Counted from the stretch's first letter, positions 1 through 8,276 are shown. The stretch is DNA of 64,000 bases from Enterococcus crotali (GCF_000633635.1 NZ_AYPQ01000003.1:27693-91692); one strand, 5' to 3'. The notes: a model not told the origin generated them from the letters alone. Numbers and translations are program-made.

Positions 1-141
1 AATGGTGAAACTATTCGTTATCGCGTAACGCCTGTGTATGAAGGAACAGAATTATTATGTAAGCAAATTGACATTGAGGCAAAAGGACTTAATAAACATA
101 CAACCATTGATTTTCGTGTTACGATCTTAAACGAACGATAG
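1..141 (+). CDS. 3' end of a DNA/RNA non-specific endonuclease (partial)
   Basis: The first 46 codons are the C-terminus of a protein that starts outside the window. The visible sequence contains IRYRVTPVYEG, typical of the last strands of the EndA/NucA-type non-specific nuclease fold (Endonuclea_NS_2-like), where a YxVxPxYxG strand follows the catalytic core. Such domains occur alone as DNA-entry nucleases and as C-terminal toxin domains of WXG/LXG proteins. The catalytic HNH-like residues are outside the window, so activity cannot be judged. A small acidic protein follows 83 bases downstream on the same strand and may be its immunity partner. The family call rests on a short tail. Confidence 0.6.
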   Translation, partial: NGETIRYRVTPVYEGTELLCKQIDIEAKGLNKHTTIDFRVTILNER

Positions 142-224
142 ATTAATAAGCAAGCAACCCTATCAAGCAATTTTTCAAATAAGATCAATAAGCTTACTCA
201 GCTTTTAAATCAGGAGGCGTATAT

Positions 225-611
225 ATGGACTTTCAAAAGCTCAAAGAAGAACTCATAGACACTGATCCCAACAGTTTTTTAACAACTGTTTTAGAAAATG
301 AACAAGAGGAAGACAGTACGATTATTTTTAGTCGAACAGTAGAAGAACAATTCGAGCAAGCGATTCAGTACCTTGCCTCAGAAGATACGATTTCCTTAGA
401 TGATCTTTCGAGTTGGAAAAAATGTGGGTTTCTAGTCGTTGCTCAAACGATTGATGGAGATTATATCGCAGGAACAAATGGGCAAACATTTGTGATCCCT
501 GTTTCCCTTTATAAAGAAGATATTGAACGTTATCCTCTTTCTTTACCTGACTTTTTTATCGCCTACACAGATCATACAATTGTTTCATCGATTTTACCGA
601 AAAATCCATAA
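225..611 (+). CDS. Small acidic protein, possible SUKH-like immunity protein
   Basis: This 128-residue protein starts at an ATG preceded by AGGAGG at good spacing. It is rich in Asp and Glu, has no signal peptide and no membrane segment. The C-terminal half (VVAQTIDGDYIAGTNGQTF, then a helical segment) loosely recalls SMI1/KNR4 (SUKH) proteins, a common immunity fold for nuclease toxins. It lies directly behind a nuclease tail and is closed by a terminator, so the two probably form one unit. I do not recognise the family firmly; the immunity role is inferred from position and composition. Confidence 0.6.
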   Translation: MDFQKLKEELIDTDPNSFLTTVLENEQEEDSTIIFSRTVEEQFEQAIQYLASEDTISLDDLSSWKKCGFLVVAQTIDGDYIAGTNGQTFVIPVSLYKEDIERYPLSLPDFFIAYTDHTIVSSILPKNP

Positions 612-614
612 AAA

Positions 615-655
615 ACAGATTTTGGCTTTTAATTAGCCAAAATCTGTTTTTTTGT
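615..655. terminator. Bidirectional terminator between the 128-aa gene and nagA
   Basis: A perfect 14-bp stem (615-628 with 636-649) has a 7-base loop, with an A-run on the left and a T-run on the right. It can end transcription from both convergent genes. Confidence 0.85.
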
Positions 656-1804
656 TTATGCACGGTAGCGTTCTACGCCATCAAGATACGTTGCCGCTAA
701 TTCCATATCAGGATTCAATACGATAAAGTCAGCGTCACGCCCATTTGCGATCATGCCGCATTTATCTTCTATTTTACAGCTAACAGCTGGAACTAAAGTC
801 GCCATCATAATCGCTTGTTCTGGTGTCGCAATCTCCCAGTCAACAACATTTTTGATTGCTTCTTTTAATTTCAAGATACTACCTGCTAGATTACCCGACT
901 CCAAGCGAGCCGTTCCGTCTTTTACGACAACAGGAAATTCGCCTAAATTATAATTTCCATCTGGCATGCCTCCTGCCATCATACAGTCAGTAATCAACGC
1001 AACATGATCATGTCCAGCTTTTTCCATCAAAATATCTGCAGCATTTGGATGTACATGGTGCCCATCACAAATCAATTCAGAGAAAACATGATTTAATGAC
1101 ATTAACGCACCGACCATACCAGGTTCACGATGATTTAGTCCACGCATGCCGTTATAAGCATGAACAAAAACACTCGCTCCAGCTTCCACTGCATCCGTTG
1201 CTTGTTCAAGTGTTGCATCACTATGTCCTAAGGCTACGACCACACCTTCATCTGTTACAGCTTTTACAAATTCTTTAACACCTTTACGCTCTGGAGCTAA
1301 GGCGATTTTTTTGATCAATCCGCCTGAAGCTTCTTGCCATTCATTGAATGTTGCAAGATCAGGATCACCAAAATAGCTAGGATTCTGCGCACCTTTGTGT
1401 TCTTCCGTGAAGAATGGTCCTTCAAAGTAAATTCCCTGCACTTTGGCACCCGGAACTTCTTGATATACCTCACCGATCGTTTTAGCAACATCTTTTAGAC
1501 GCTCTTTGCTTGAAGTCAGGGTTGTAGGTAAAAATGAGGTAACCCCACAAGATAGTAAGCCTTCTGACATGACTTTCAAGCCTTCTGCATCACTGTCCAT
1601 GACATCATGATTCATATAGCCATGAATATGAGTATCCACCAAACCAGGTGCGATCCATTTTCCTTCTTCTTTAATCACTTTAGCATTGTTAACAGGCACT
1701 TCTTTATAAAAGTCTCCAAATAAACCATCTGTAATTTCTAAATATCCCGGTCCTTTTACATCACTTTTTAAAAAGAACTTTTCTGCAAAGATAAACGTTC
1801 TCAT
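656..1804 (-). CDS. nagA: N-acetylglucosamine-6-phosphate deacetylase
   Basis: NagA removes the acetyl group from GlcNAc-6-P in the cytoplasm, giving glucosamine-6-P for NagB or cell-wall recycling. The 382-residue product shows the amidohydrolase metal motif DTHIHG near residue 58, the downstream ALGHSDA and HAYNGMRG segments, and the ALITDCMMAGG segment with the catalytic Asp. Length is normal for the family. An upstream ATG at 1810 is possible, but AGAAGG lies only next to it and 6 bases before the 1804 ATG, so 1804 is preferred. A dre-like operator and a TTGACT -35 box lie about 60 bases upstream, suggesting control by a GntR-type NagR. Confidence 0.93.
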   Translation of the reverse strand: MRTFIFAEKFFLKSDVKGPGYLEITDGLFGDFYKEVPVNNAKVIKEEGKWIAPGLVDTHIHGYMNHDVMDSDAEGLKVMSEGLLSCGVTSFLPTTLTSSKERLKDVAKTIGEVYQEVPGAKVQGIYFEGPFFTEEHKGAQNPSYFGDPDLATFNEWQEASGGLIKKIALAPERKGVKEFVKAVTDEGVVVALGHSDATLEQATDAVEAGASVFVHAYNGMRGLNHREPGMVGALMSLNHVFSELICDGHHVHPNAADILMEKAGHDHVALITDCMMAGGMPDGNYNLGEFPVVVKDGTARLESGNLAGSILKLKEAIKNVVDWEIATPEQAIMMATLVPAVSCKIEDKCGMIANGRDADFIVLNPDMELAATYLDGVERYRA

Positions 1805-1866
1805 CTTCATCCTTCTTTCTTTAATTTTCTACTCTAAACGTACTCTTAAAATCAGCTAAAGTCAAG

Positions 1867-1881
1867 AATGGTGTAGACCTT
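1867..1881 (-). promoter_or_regulatory. dre-like NagR/DasR operator upstream of nagA
   Basis: On the minus strand this reads AAGGTCTACACCATT, about 10 of 12 matches to the TGGTCTAGACCA core known for NagR (YvoA) and DasR. It sits directly upstream of a TTGACT -35 box (1860-1865) that faces nagA. Assignment is by motif and by target gene. Confidence 0.5.
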
Positions 1882-1908
1882 TTCTAAAAAATATTTACTT
1901 AACTTTCT

Positions 1909-2736
1909 TTAAATTTTAATCGTTTCAATACGTTGGATTTGCTCAGATAAAACCAGATATTCAGCAGCCTTCTCTGAACATCCTTTAACGACCAATAATT
2001 GACTCTTCAACTGGAATAATTCGCTTAAAAAATAATAGCTATTTCTATGTCTTGACCAAACAATGCCTTGATCGATATAGATTTGCGCTTCTTCTAATCG
2101 ATTTTGATCTGTCAAAAACTTAGAATAATTATAAAAAATCTTCGTTAATTCAGCAGTAACGCGTTCGTTCGGTAATTTATGAAAATAATGAATACTTAAT
2201 TTTAGATATTTCTCTGCTTCAACAATTTGCCCAATACTACTATAGGTACTACCAATACAACTGATCACTTGTATCTCAAAGTCAGATAAATTCTCTTTAT
2301 TTGCCTGATAAGTGTATGACAGTCCTTTTTTCAAGTCGAGTATTGCTTGCTCATAATCACTACACAGGTAAAATTTACAACTTCCTAGATAATAATAGTA
2401 GCGCTGCCAATCTGTATCTAAATGTAATCGTTCTTCTATTTGAGTGTCTCTCATGTAATGCATGATTTTTCGATATTCTTTATGGCGAAAGTAATCAGCT
2501 ATTTTTTCAAATATTTGAGTAATCAAACGTACTTCGTCTGACTTAAACTGCATGATTTGATCCATCGTGACACCTAAACGCTGACAAATTTGCTGCATCA
2601 CTACGACATTGGGCAACTCTTCATTGTTTTCAATCCTACTCAAGACACTTTGTGAGCAAATATCTTCTGACAACATTTTTTGTGTTAATTTCCTATTCTT
2701 ACGAATTTCTTTGATAACCGCTCCAAAAGAATCCAT
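1909..2736 (-). CDS. HTH (XRE) regulator with TPR-like C-terminus, RRNPP/Rgg-like
   Basis: This 275-residue protein has an N-terminal XRE helix-turn-helix (about residues 5-60, including SQSVLSRIENNEELPN) followed by roughly 200 residues of tandem helical repeats with the spacing of TPR motifs. That architecture and length match the peptide-binding RRNPP group (Rgg, PlcR, PrgX). Start ATG has AGGAG 7 bases upstream. No hydrophobic pheromone ORF is evident beside it, so peptide sensing is only inferred. The upstream region has a perfect palindrome (2805-2818) that could be its operator and could also affect the divergent small gene at 2925. Confidence 0.75.
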   Translation of the reverse strand: MDSFGAVIKEIRKNRKLTQKMLSEDICSQSVLSRIENNEELPNVVVMQQICQRLGVTMDQIMQFKSDEVRLITQIFEKIADYFRHKEYRKIMHYMRDTQIEERLHLDTDWQRYYYYLGSCKFYLCSDYEQAILDLKKGLSYTYQANKENLSDFEIQVISCIGSTYSSIGQIVEAEKYLKLSIHYFHKLPNERVTAELTKIFYNYSKFLTDQNRLEEAQIYIDQGIVWSRHRNSYYFLSELFQLKSQLLVVKGCSEKAAEYLVLSEQIQRIETIKI

Positions 2737-2804
2737 GCTTTCACTCCTAAGCCTATTTCAATAATCTATCACAAATAACTTTTGCTTTATCAAAAGTTCA
2801 AAAT

Positions 2805-2818
2805 ATGCGAATTCGCAT
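2805..2818. promoter_or_regulatory. Perfect 14-bp palindrome in a divergent promoter region
   Basis: The sequence ATGCGAATTCGCAT is its own reverse complement and lies between the HTH/TPR regulator and the small DUF2187-like gene. A looser inverted pair (TATGCA...TGCATA) follows at 2818-2847. Position suggests an operator. Confidence 0.4.
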
Positions 2819-2924
2819 TATGCATTTATTGTACTTTATTGCATAATATACTGCAAGAACATTACCTATTACTAAACCGAGACGATTGAAAATAATTTTG
2901 CTTTGCAAATAAGGGGTGTTATTC

Positions 2925-3101
2925 ATGACACAGGAGAAACGAATTAGTTTTAGTTGGGACAAAAGTAGTTATAGTGGCTACGTTGAAAAAGAATATGAAA
3001 ATGCTTATTTAGTGGTTGTTTCGGATCCAAGTCCGGACATGGAAGAAAAATATACAAATCGTATGGTAATTAGTAAAAAAGATTGTCAAGCATCAGAATA
3101 A
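2925..3101 (+). CDS. Small DUF2187-like protein
   Basis: A 58-residue soluble protein. The body (YSGYVEKEYENAYLVVV followed by a short acidic stretch and NRMVISKKDC) resembles the compact SH3-like DUF2187/YkvS proteins, which carry a GxVEKVYENSVIVD core. The longer reading from GTG 2916 is disfavoured, because AAGGGG is ideally placed for the ATG at 2925. It stands alone between a divergent regulator and a strong terminator. Its function is unknown. Confidence 0.75.
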   Translation: MTQEKRISFSWDKSSYSGYVEKEYENAYLVVVSDPSPDMEEKYTNRMVISKKDCQASE

Positions 3102-3127
3102 TTTCTTATGCTACATTCTTAAAATGA

Positions 3128-3165
3128 GAGTGACTCAAAACTTTTTCGTTTTGAGTCACTCTTTT
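3128..3165. terminator. Terminator, convergent genes
   Basis: A perfect 14-bp stem (3128-3141 with 3148-3161) is followed by CTTTTCATTT on the plus strand, between the small plus-strand gene and the minus-strand aminotransferase. Confidence 0.8.
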
Positions 3166-3183
3166 CATTTAGCAATCCTTTGC

Positions 3184-4401
3184 TTATTTTTGTTTATACG
3201 TACTTAAAAATTGACGCATTTTTTCAGTGGTAAACTTCAAGTCTTCCATTTTCGGAAGATAAACGATTCTAAAATGGTCTGGCTGTGTCCAATTAAAGCC
3301 GCCGCCATGTACAAGCAGTATATGATGCTCATGTAGGAAATCTAGAACAAATTTTTCATCATCATAGATATTAAAACGGGCCGTATCGATCTTAGGAAAA
3401 ATGTAAAAAGCCGCTTTAGGTTTTACAGCTGAAAGTCCTGGAATATCATTGATTGCATTATAAATATATTCCCGTTGCTCATAGATTCTGCCTCCTGGCA
3501 ACAATAAATCATCGACACTTTGATAACCACCTAAAGCTGTTTGGATGATTTGTTGGGACAATACATTTGAGCATAGACGCATCGATGCCAGCATGTTTAA
3601 TCCCTCAATGTAGCCTTTCACATGTTTTTTGTTTCCACTAAGTACCATCCAGCCGCAACGGAATCCTGCAACTCTATGTGATTTAGATAGTCCATTTAAA
3701 GTAACCACAAACAAATCAGGTGCCAGTGTAGCAATTGGAATATGGGTTAATCCATCCATCACCAAACGATCATAGATTTCATCTGAGAAGATGATCAAGT
3801 CATTTTGTCTTGCTATTTCAACGATTTCTTCAAGGATTTCCTTTGGATACAACGCTCCTGTCGGATTATTTGGATTGATCAAAACGATTGCTTTCGTATT
3901 TGTTGTCACTTTAGATTTGATATCATCAATATCTGGATACCATTCCGCTTGTTCATCACAAATATAATGAACAGGATTTCCACCAGCCAATGAAATAGAG
4001 GCTGTCCATAGTGGATAATCAGGCATTGGAACTAACACTTCATCCCCATTATTCAATAATCCTTGCATACACATCGAAATCAACTCACTAACACCATTAC
4101 CAGTGTAGATATCATTGATTGTCACATTAGGGAAGCCTTTAACTTGGCAATATTGTTCGATCGCCTTTCGAGCAGAAAAAATACCTTTTGAATCAGAATA
4201 ACCTTCTGAATTACGAACATTCATAATCATATCGCGAACTACTTCGTTCGGAGCATCAAAGCCAAAGGGAGCGGGATTACCAGTATTAAGTTTCAAAATA
4301 CGAATGCCTTCTTCATGCATTCTGTCGGCTTCTTCTAAGACCGGGCCGCGTACATCGTAACTCACACCATCAAGCTTGCTAGATTTTTCAAAATTTCTCA
4401 T
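3184..4401 (-). CDS. PLP-dependent aminotransferase, AlaT/AlaA-like
   Basis: A class I/II fold-type I aminotransferase of 405 residues, probably a cytoplasmic glutamate-pyruvate (alanine) transaminase. Visible landmarks are LNTGNPAPFGF near the N-terminus, NPNNPTGALYP, SDEIYDRL, and the PLP-lysine segment LNGLSKSHRVAGFRCGW with the substrate-binding Arg C-terminal to it. The frame is open 21 codons upstream, but the ATG at 4401 starts the conserved MRNFEKSSKLDGVSYDVRGP segment and has GAGG upstream. Closest remembered relatives are the alanine transaminases AlaA/YfbQ; substrate is inferred from that likeness. Confidence 0.85.
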   Translation of the reverse strand: MRNFEKSSKLDGVSYDVRGPVLEEADRMHEEGIRILKLNTGNPAPFGFDAPNEVVRDMIMNVRNSEGYSDSKGIFSARKAIEQYCQVKGFPNVTINDIYTGNGVSELISMCMQGLLNNGDEVLVPMPDYPLWTASISLAGGNPVHYICDEQAEWYPDIDDIKSKVTTNTKAIVLINPNNPTGALYPKEILEEIVEIARQNDLIIFSDEIYDRLVMDGLTHIPIATLAPDLFVVTLNGLSKSHRVAGFRCGWMVLSGNKKHVKGYIEGLNMLASMRLCSNVLSQQIIQTALGGYQSVDDLLLPGGRIYEQREYIYNAINDIPGLSAVKPKAAFYIFPKIDTARFNIYDDEKFVLDFLHEHHILLVHGGGFNWTQPDHFRIVYLPKMEDLKFTTEKMRQFLSTYKQK

Positions 4402-4548
4402 ACTGTATCCCTCATTTTCAAAATTTATATCTTTAAAGTTACGCCACCTAGAAAAAAAAAGCAATGAAAAATTGGCAATTTCTTAAAAAAAACAAAAAAT
4501 TCTTACTATTCTTACTTTATAAGTAGATACCAACTGAACAAAAAATAA

Positions 4549-4603
4549 GAGTGTCAAAGTAAACATCGATGGCTAGGCCACTACAAACGTTTACCATGCA
4601 CTC
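4549..4603 (-). terminator. Imperfect hairpin downstream of the GH13 gene
   Basis: Read on the minus strand, GAGTG, GTAAAC and TGGC pair with GCCA, GTTTAC and CACTC across small internal loops, followed by TTATTTTTTG. It follows the alpha-glucosidase gene and precedes the aminotransferase gene. Confidence 0.5.
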
Positions 4604-4613
4604 CTATCTGCAT

Positions 4614-6272
4614 TTATTTTTTATTTTTATACTGATAGACTCTTGCTTCATAAGGAGCAAAAATCGTGTGTTGATGGATGATATGATTATTTAAATTACA
4701 AACCTTTAAGTCCCAGTCCTCAATCTGAACATTTTTTGGTAAATCAGCAGAAGCAAACTCTTTTGATAAGTTGATGATCACGACAAACCGTTCTTCTTCT
4801 AGACGTCGACCATATACAAATAACTGCGGATGATCAGGTAAATAGAGCTTATAGTCCCCATAAATCAATGCCTCATTTTCATTTCTTAACTGAATAACCG
4901 TTTTATAGAAATTCAAAACAGAGTCTGGATCAGCTAACTCATCCAATACATTGATTTGCTGTTTATTAGGATTAATAACCATCCAAGGTTTTCTTCTTGA
5001 AAAACCAGCGTACTCTTCTGCTGTCCACTGCATCGGTGTTCTTGAGTTATCCCTAGCTGTTCGACGAATCACATCCATTGCTTTTTCTGGATCAAGTCCC
5101 GTATTGATCATTTCATAGTAAAAATTTTTAGTATCTACAGCATCGATATCAGTTATCGATGCAAATGGCATATTAGTCATCCCGATCTCTTGTCCCTGAT
5201 AGATAAAAGGAGTTCCTTGTAACAAGAGAAATGTCAGTGCCAAAGCTTTAGCCGATGCTTGCCAAAAAACGATCTCTTCACTACCAAAACTAGAGACTGA
5301 ACGAGGCAGGTCATGATTTTCCATATAAAGAGCATTCCAGCCTTTTCCTTCCGCTAAAGCCTCTTGCCACGTAGTGATTGCCTGTTTAAATTGAACGACA
5401 TCGAATCCTTCTTGTTCACCTTTATTCCAAAGAGCAATATGATCAAATTCAAACAGCATATTGAAATAACCTTCTGTATCTCCAACCCACTGATAAGCTT
5501 CCGCCGCACTGACACCATTGGCCTCACCAACAGTTAAAATATCTCGCTTTTTAAATATATCTCGTAACTCTTCCAAATGAGTCTCGATTCCTGGGACATT
5601 TTTAAATGAAGCAAACGGATCTTCCGTTGAAGCAGTTTCTAACGGTGCCTTTTTTATATGGGAAATAGCATCCACACGAAAGCCATCGATTCCTTTATCC
5701 AGCCACCAATCGATCATTGAAAAAAGTGCTCTTTTTACTTGTGGATTTTCCCAATTAAGATCAGGTTGCTCCTTGGCAAAAACATGAAGATAATATTGAT
5801 TCGTCGTTTCATCGTATTCCCAAGCAGAACCGCCAAAGATCGAGACCCAGTCATTCGGTGGTCCATCAATTGAACCGTCCGCCCAAATATAGTAATCTCT
5901 ATAATCATCTTTTACCGAAGACCTGGATTCAATAAACCAAGGATGCTGATTTGATGTATGATTGATCACTAAATCCATGATTATTTTAATACCGTACTCA
6001 TGGGCTTCTTTTAACAACAAATCAAATTCTTCCATCGTACCAAACGTTCCTAAAATGTTTTGATAATCACTGATATCATAACCATTATCGACATTAGGCG
6101 ATTCATAAATCGGTGTGATCCAGATAAAGCCGATCCCTAAATCCTTAAGATAATAAAGTTTTGAACGAATACCATTGATATCACCAATGCCGTCGCTATT
6201 CGTATCCATAAAACTAGCTGGATAAATCTGATAACCAACCGCTTCTTTCCACCAAGCTTTCTTAATGACCAT
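4614..6272 (-). CDS. GH13 alpha-glucosidase (oligosaccharide-hydrolysing)
   Basis: A cytoplasmic GH13 hydrolase of 552 residues, without a signal peptide, acting on short alpha-glucosides. The N-terminal AVGYQIYPASFMDTNSDGIG and DLVINHTSNQHPWF segments, the nucleophile segment DGFRVDAISH, the acid/base TVGEANG and the MENHDLPR segment are all present. In this subgroup the residue after the catalytic Asp is usually Val in alpha-1,6-specific enzymes and Ala/Thr in alpha-1,4-specific ones; here it is Ala, which favours alpha-1,4-glucosidase over oligo-1,6-glucosidase. ATG 6272 is chosen because AAGGGG is 7 bases upstream and conserved sequence starts there; the longer frame from 6401 is not credible. 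Trehalose-6-phosphate hydrolase cannot be fully excluded. Confidence 0.85.
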   Translation of the reverse strand: MVIKKAWWKEAVGYQIYPASFMDTNSDGIGDINGIRSKLYYLKDLGIGFIWITPIYESPNVDNGYDISDYQNILGTFGTMEEFDLLLKEAHEYGIKIIMDLVINHTSNQHPWFIESRSSVKDDYRDYYIWADGSIDGPPNDWVSIFGGSAWEYDETTNQYYLHVFAKEQPDLNWENPQVKRALFSMIDWWLDKGIDGFRVDAISHIKKAPLETASTEDPFASFKNVPGIETHLEELRDIFKKRDILTVGEANGVSAAEAYQWVGDTEGYFNMLFEFDHIALWNKGEQEGFDVVQFKQAITTWQEALAEGKGWNALYMENHDLPRSVSSFGSEEIVFWQASAKALALTFLLLQGTPFIYQGQEIGMTNMPFASITDIDAVDTKNFYYEMINTGLDPEKAMDVIRRTARDNSRTPMQWTAEEYAGFSRRKPWMVINPNKQQINVLDELADPDSVLNFYKTVIQLRNENEALIYGDYKLYLPDHPQLFVYGRRLEEERFVVIINLSKEFASADLPKNVQIEDWDLKVCNLNNHIIHQHTIFAPYEARVYQYKNKK

Positions 6273-6302
6273 ATGCCCACCCCTTAAAGTATCTTTTTTC
6301 CT

Positions 6303-6308
6303 ATTATA
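6303..6308 (-). promoter_or_regulatory. Candidate -10 box for the GH13 gene
   Basis: A perfect TATAAT on the minus strand lies about 30 bases upstream of the chosen start codon. The -35 region is poor, and a GCGT-N7-ACGC inverted repeat lies just upstream, which fits activator or repressor control. Confidence 0.4.
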
Positions 6309-6403
6309 TAAGATGCAAGGAAAAAGCGTATCTAAAACGCATATATCCACCTCGGCTTTAGATAAATTTAAATGGCTAAAACACTTGGATAAAAACCTCA
6401 ATA

Positions 6404-6471
6404 AGTGATCGTTCTACCTCCTACTTCTGCCATCTCTAGTATGACGGGAAATAGTACGTAAAACGATCACT
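6404..6471. repeat. 10-bp inverted repeat upstream of the GH13 gene
   Basis: AGTGATCGTT (6404-6413) and AACGATCACT (6462-6471) are exact inverted copies 48 bases apart, between the SDR gene end and the GH13 promoter. This could be a long-loop hairpin or paired operator half-sites. Confidence 0.4.
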
Positions 6472-6559
6472 TTCGTTTTCCTATTATCAGACAAGAATAC
6501 TAGCTCTAAAAGTATTTAACCTGTCTTCATTTAATTCAATCAATTTAGCGAACAAAATT

Positions 6560-7300
6560 TTAAGCTAAAATACCTCCATCCGCAATAAACTCACTTCCTG
6601 TTGAATACGATGAATCATCAGAAGCTAAAAATAATACTAATTTTGAAATTTCTTTTGGTTCCGCCATTCTTTTCATCGGGATCGTTTGTTGGAATTGTTC
6701 AATCGCAGCTTTTTGTTCCCCTGTTGCCTCTGTTACCATTGGTGTAACAACGCCACCTGGATGCACTGAATTCACACGAATATTTTTATCAGCAAATTCT
6801 AAAGCAGCACATTTAGTCAAACCTCTAACTGCAAATTTGGAACTGACATAACCATAGCCGCCAATACTTCCTTCAAATCCTTCAATCGAAGAAATATTGA
6901 TAATTGAGGCTGCACGACTTTTTTCCATTAATGGGACAGCCGCTTTCATTCCTAGGAAGACAGATAGTTGATTGATTTCGATTGTTTTCATGAACTCTTC
7001 TTGACTAGTATTTATTAGACTATTAAACATACTAATTCCTGCATTATTGACCAAGACATCCAAACATCCACTTTCCTTGGCAATCTGTTCAATTGCTGCT
7101 TGCCATTGTTCCTCTTTGGTCACATCTAAATGGATAAAGTGGGCTTTATCTCCCAAATCATCAGCGGTTTCCTTGCCTTTGGCATCATTGATATCTGCAA
7201 TATATACGGTAGCACCTTCCTTTATAAATAAAGAGGCATGCTCTTTGCCCATTCCCATTGAAGCACCAGTGATTAACGCGATTTTTCCTGCTAATCTCAT
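6560..7300 (-). CDS. SDR family NAD(P)-dependent oxidoreductase
   Basis: A classical short-chain dehydrogenase of 246 residues. It has the Rossmann TGASMGMG motif near residue 12, the NNAG motif (VLVNNAGIS), the catalytic Ser in INISSIEGF, the YxxxK catalytic pair in YGYVSSKFAV and the HPGGVVTPM segment. The closest remembered annotations are 3-alpha- or 20-beta-hydroxysteroid or glucose-1-dehydrogenase-like SDRs, so the substrate is open. The start at 7300 has GGAGG 6 bases upstream; the longer frame begins inside that ribosome binding site. The gene has its own promoter with a cre-like site. Confidence 0.88.
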   Translation of the reverse strand: MRLAGKIALITGASMGMGKEHASLFIKEGATVYIADINDAKGKETADDLGDKAHFIHLDVTKEEQWQAAIEQIAKESGCLDVLVNNAGISMFNSLINTSQEEFMKTIEINQLSVFLGMKAAVPLMEKSRAASIINISSIEGFEGSIGGYGYVSSKFAVRGLTKCAALEFADKNIRVNSVHPGGVVTPMVTEATGEQKAAIEQFQQTIPMKRMAEPKEISKLVLFLASDDSSYSTGSEFIADGGILA

Positions 7301-7344
7301 ATATAATTCCTCCACTCTTAAAATAGAATTAAACTAAAAACGTA

Positions 7345-7390
7345 ATAAAACGCTTACACTCATTATATCGCTTTAATTTATTTTGTAAAT
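7345..7390 (-). promoter_or_regulatory. Promoter of the SDR gene with a cre-like CcpA site
   Basis: On the minus strand, TTTACA (near 7390) and a perfect TATAAT (7362-7367) are separated by 16 bases. Just downstream of the -10 box, TGTAAGCGTTTTAT (7345-7358) matches the cre consensus TGNAANCGNTNNCA except at the last two positions. A CcpA site here would repress. Confidence 0.45.
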
Positions 7391-7621
7391 GAGTTTCAGC
7401 AAAAGAAAACATATCGAATGTATTACATGTATCTTCTCCTACTAAATGAGATATTTAAAAAAATGTGTTATAGACATTCTCCTCGGTTGTTTCGCTATTT
7501 TTTTATCGGTTTTTACTTTATGATTCGTTCGGTGAGTAACATCCTACTAAAAATAATCTTCTTAATTAAATCTGTTAGCATCCATCCATTGTCAAACAGC
7601 ACACTTATTTTTTAGAATGTT
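7391..7621. other. Non-coding stretch upstream of the SDR gene
   Basis: No supported gene or clear structure is seen. A 65-codon plus-strand frame exists but has no ribosome binding site and very low-complexity AT-rich content. Confidence 0.4.
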
Positions 7622-8077
7622 CTATTCATAGATAACTTTAAATGTTTCAAACACCACTAAAGATTCCTCATCAAATGTAACACCAGCCACTCCGTTGTAC
7701 GACTCCGTAAAGAACTTGATATGTGCTTTACGCCAATATGCTAACGTTTTATCGCCTTCTCCTTCAATTTTTGCATGATGTTCGGTGATATTTTTAAATT
7801 TTAATACCTCTACAGCCGTATTTTTAATAATCGCTGCAGGATTTCCATTACCATCTAAAACAACACTTATATCATCAACTTTTGGTATCTCTTCATTTTC
7901 TAACTCATATAATTGATGTAAACTAGTCGTTCCGCATTTCTCTCCTTTAATAACAAGCTTCGCAAGTTCATTGGCCATAGATACTCCTCCACCAAACGCA
8001 AAGGCTTGAATGTCTTTATTTTTGTATTTCGGATGTTCCTTTTTAAATTTTTCTATATAAAAATCTAGTTGATTCAT
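7622..8077 (-). CDS. ASCH domain-containing protein
   Basis: A 151-residue soluble protein. The sequence AFAFGGGVSMANELAKLVIKG, the buried Cys-containing TTSLHQLYE segment, the VVLDGNGNPAAIIKNT strand pair and the late VVFETFKVIY strand match the ASCH fold (YhfF-like), a PUA-related beta-barrel proposed to bind RNA. ASCH proteins are small and often stand alone; some hydrolyse acetylcytidine. The ATG at 8077 has AAGGGG at good spacing, so eight upstream in-frame codons are excluded. Its biochemical role here is unknown. Confidence 0.8.
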   Translation of the reverse strand: MNQLDFYIEKFKKEHPKYKNKDIQAFAFGGGVSMANELAKLVIKGEKCGTTSLHQLYELENEEIPKVDDISVVLDGNGNPAAIIKNTAVEVLKFKNITEHHAKIEGEGDKTLAYWRKAHIKFFTESYNGVAGVTFDEESLVVFETFKVIYE

Positions 8078-8154
8078 TTTACTTACCCCTTTTTCAATCA
8101 TTTAATCATAACAATAAATAGTTGGACATTAGATAAGAGAAGGAATTATAAAGA

Positions 8155-8186
8155 GCCCTAAACCTTAACACAGAAAGGTTTAGGGC
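8155..8186. terminator. Terminator after tRNA-Leu
   Basis: A perfect 12-bp stem (8155-8166 with 8175-8186) lies directly downstream of the minus-strand tRNA. Confidence 0.8.
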
Positions 8187-8193
8187 TTATTCA

Positions 8194-8276
8194 TGCGGCC
8201 AAGAAGACTCGAACTTCCACGGGGTTGCCCCCACCAGCCCCTCAAGCTGGCGCGTCTGCCATTCCGCCATGACCGC
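8194..8276 (-). tRNA. tRNA-Leu (anticodon GAG)
   Basis: The minus strand folds as a class II tRNA of 83 nt. The acceptor arms are GCGGTCA and TGGCCGC, the anticodon stem is CCAGC/GCTGG with loop TTGAGGG giving anticodon GAG, a long variable arm (GTGGGGGCAACCCC...) is present, and the T-arm contains GTTCGAGTC. The discriminator is A. CCA is not encoded. The anticodon reads CUC/CUU Leu codons. Confidence 0.95.

Noticed and set aside
7418..7615. 65-codon plus-strand frame upstream of the SDR gene
   Set aside because: No ribosome binding site, very AT-rich and low complexity; probably chance.
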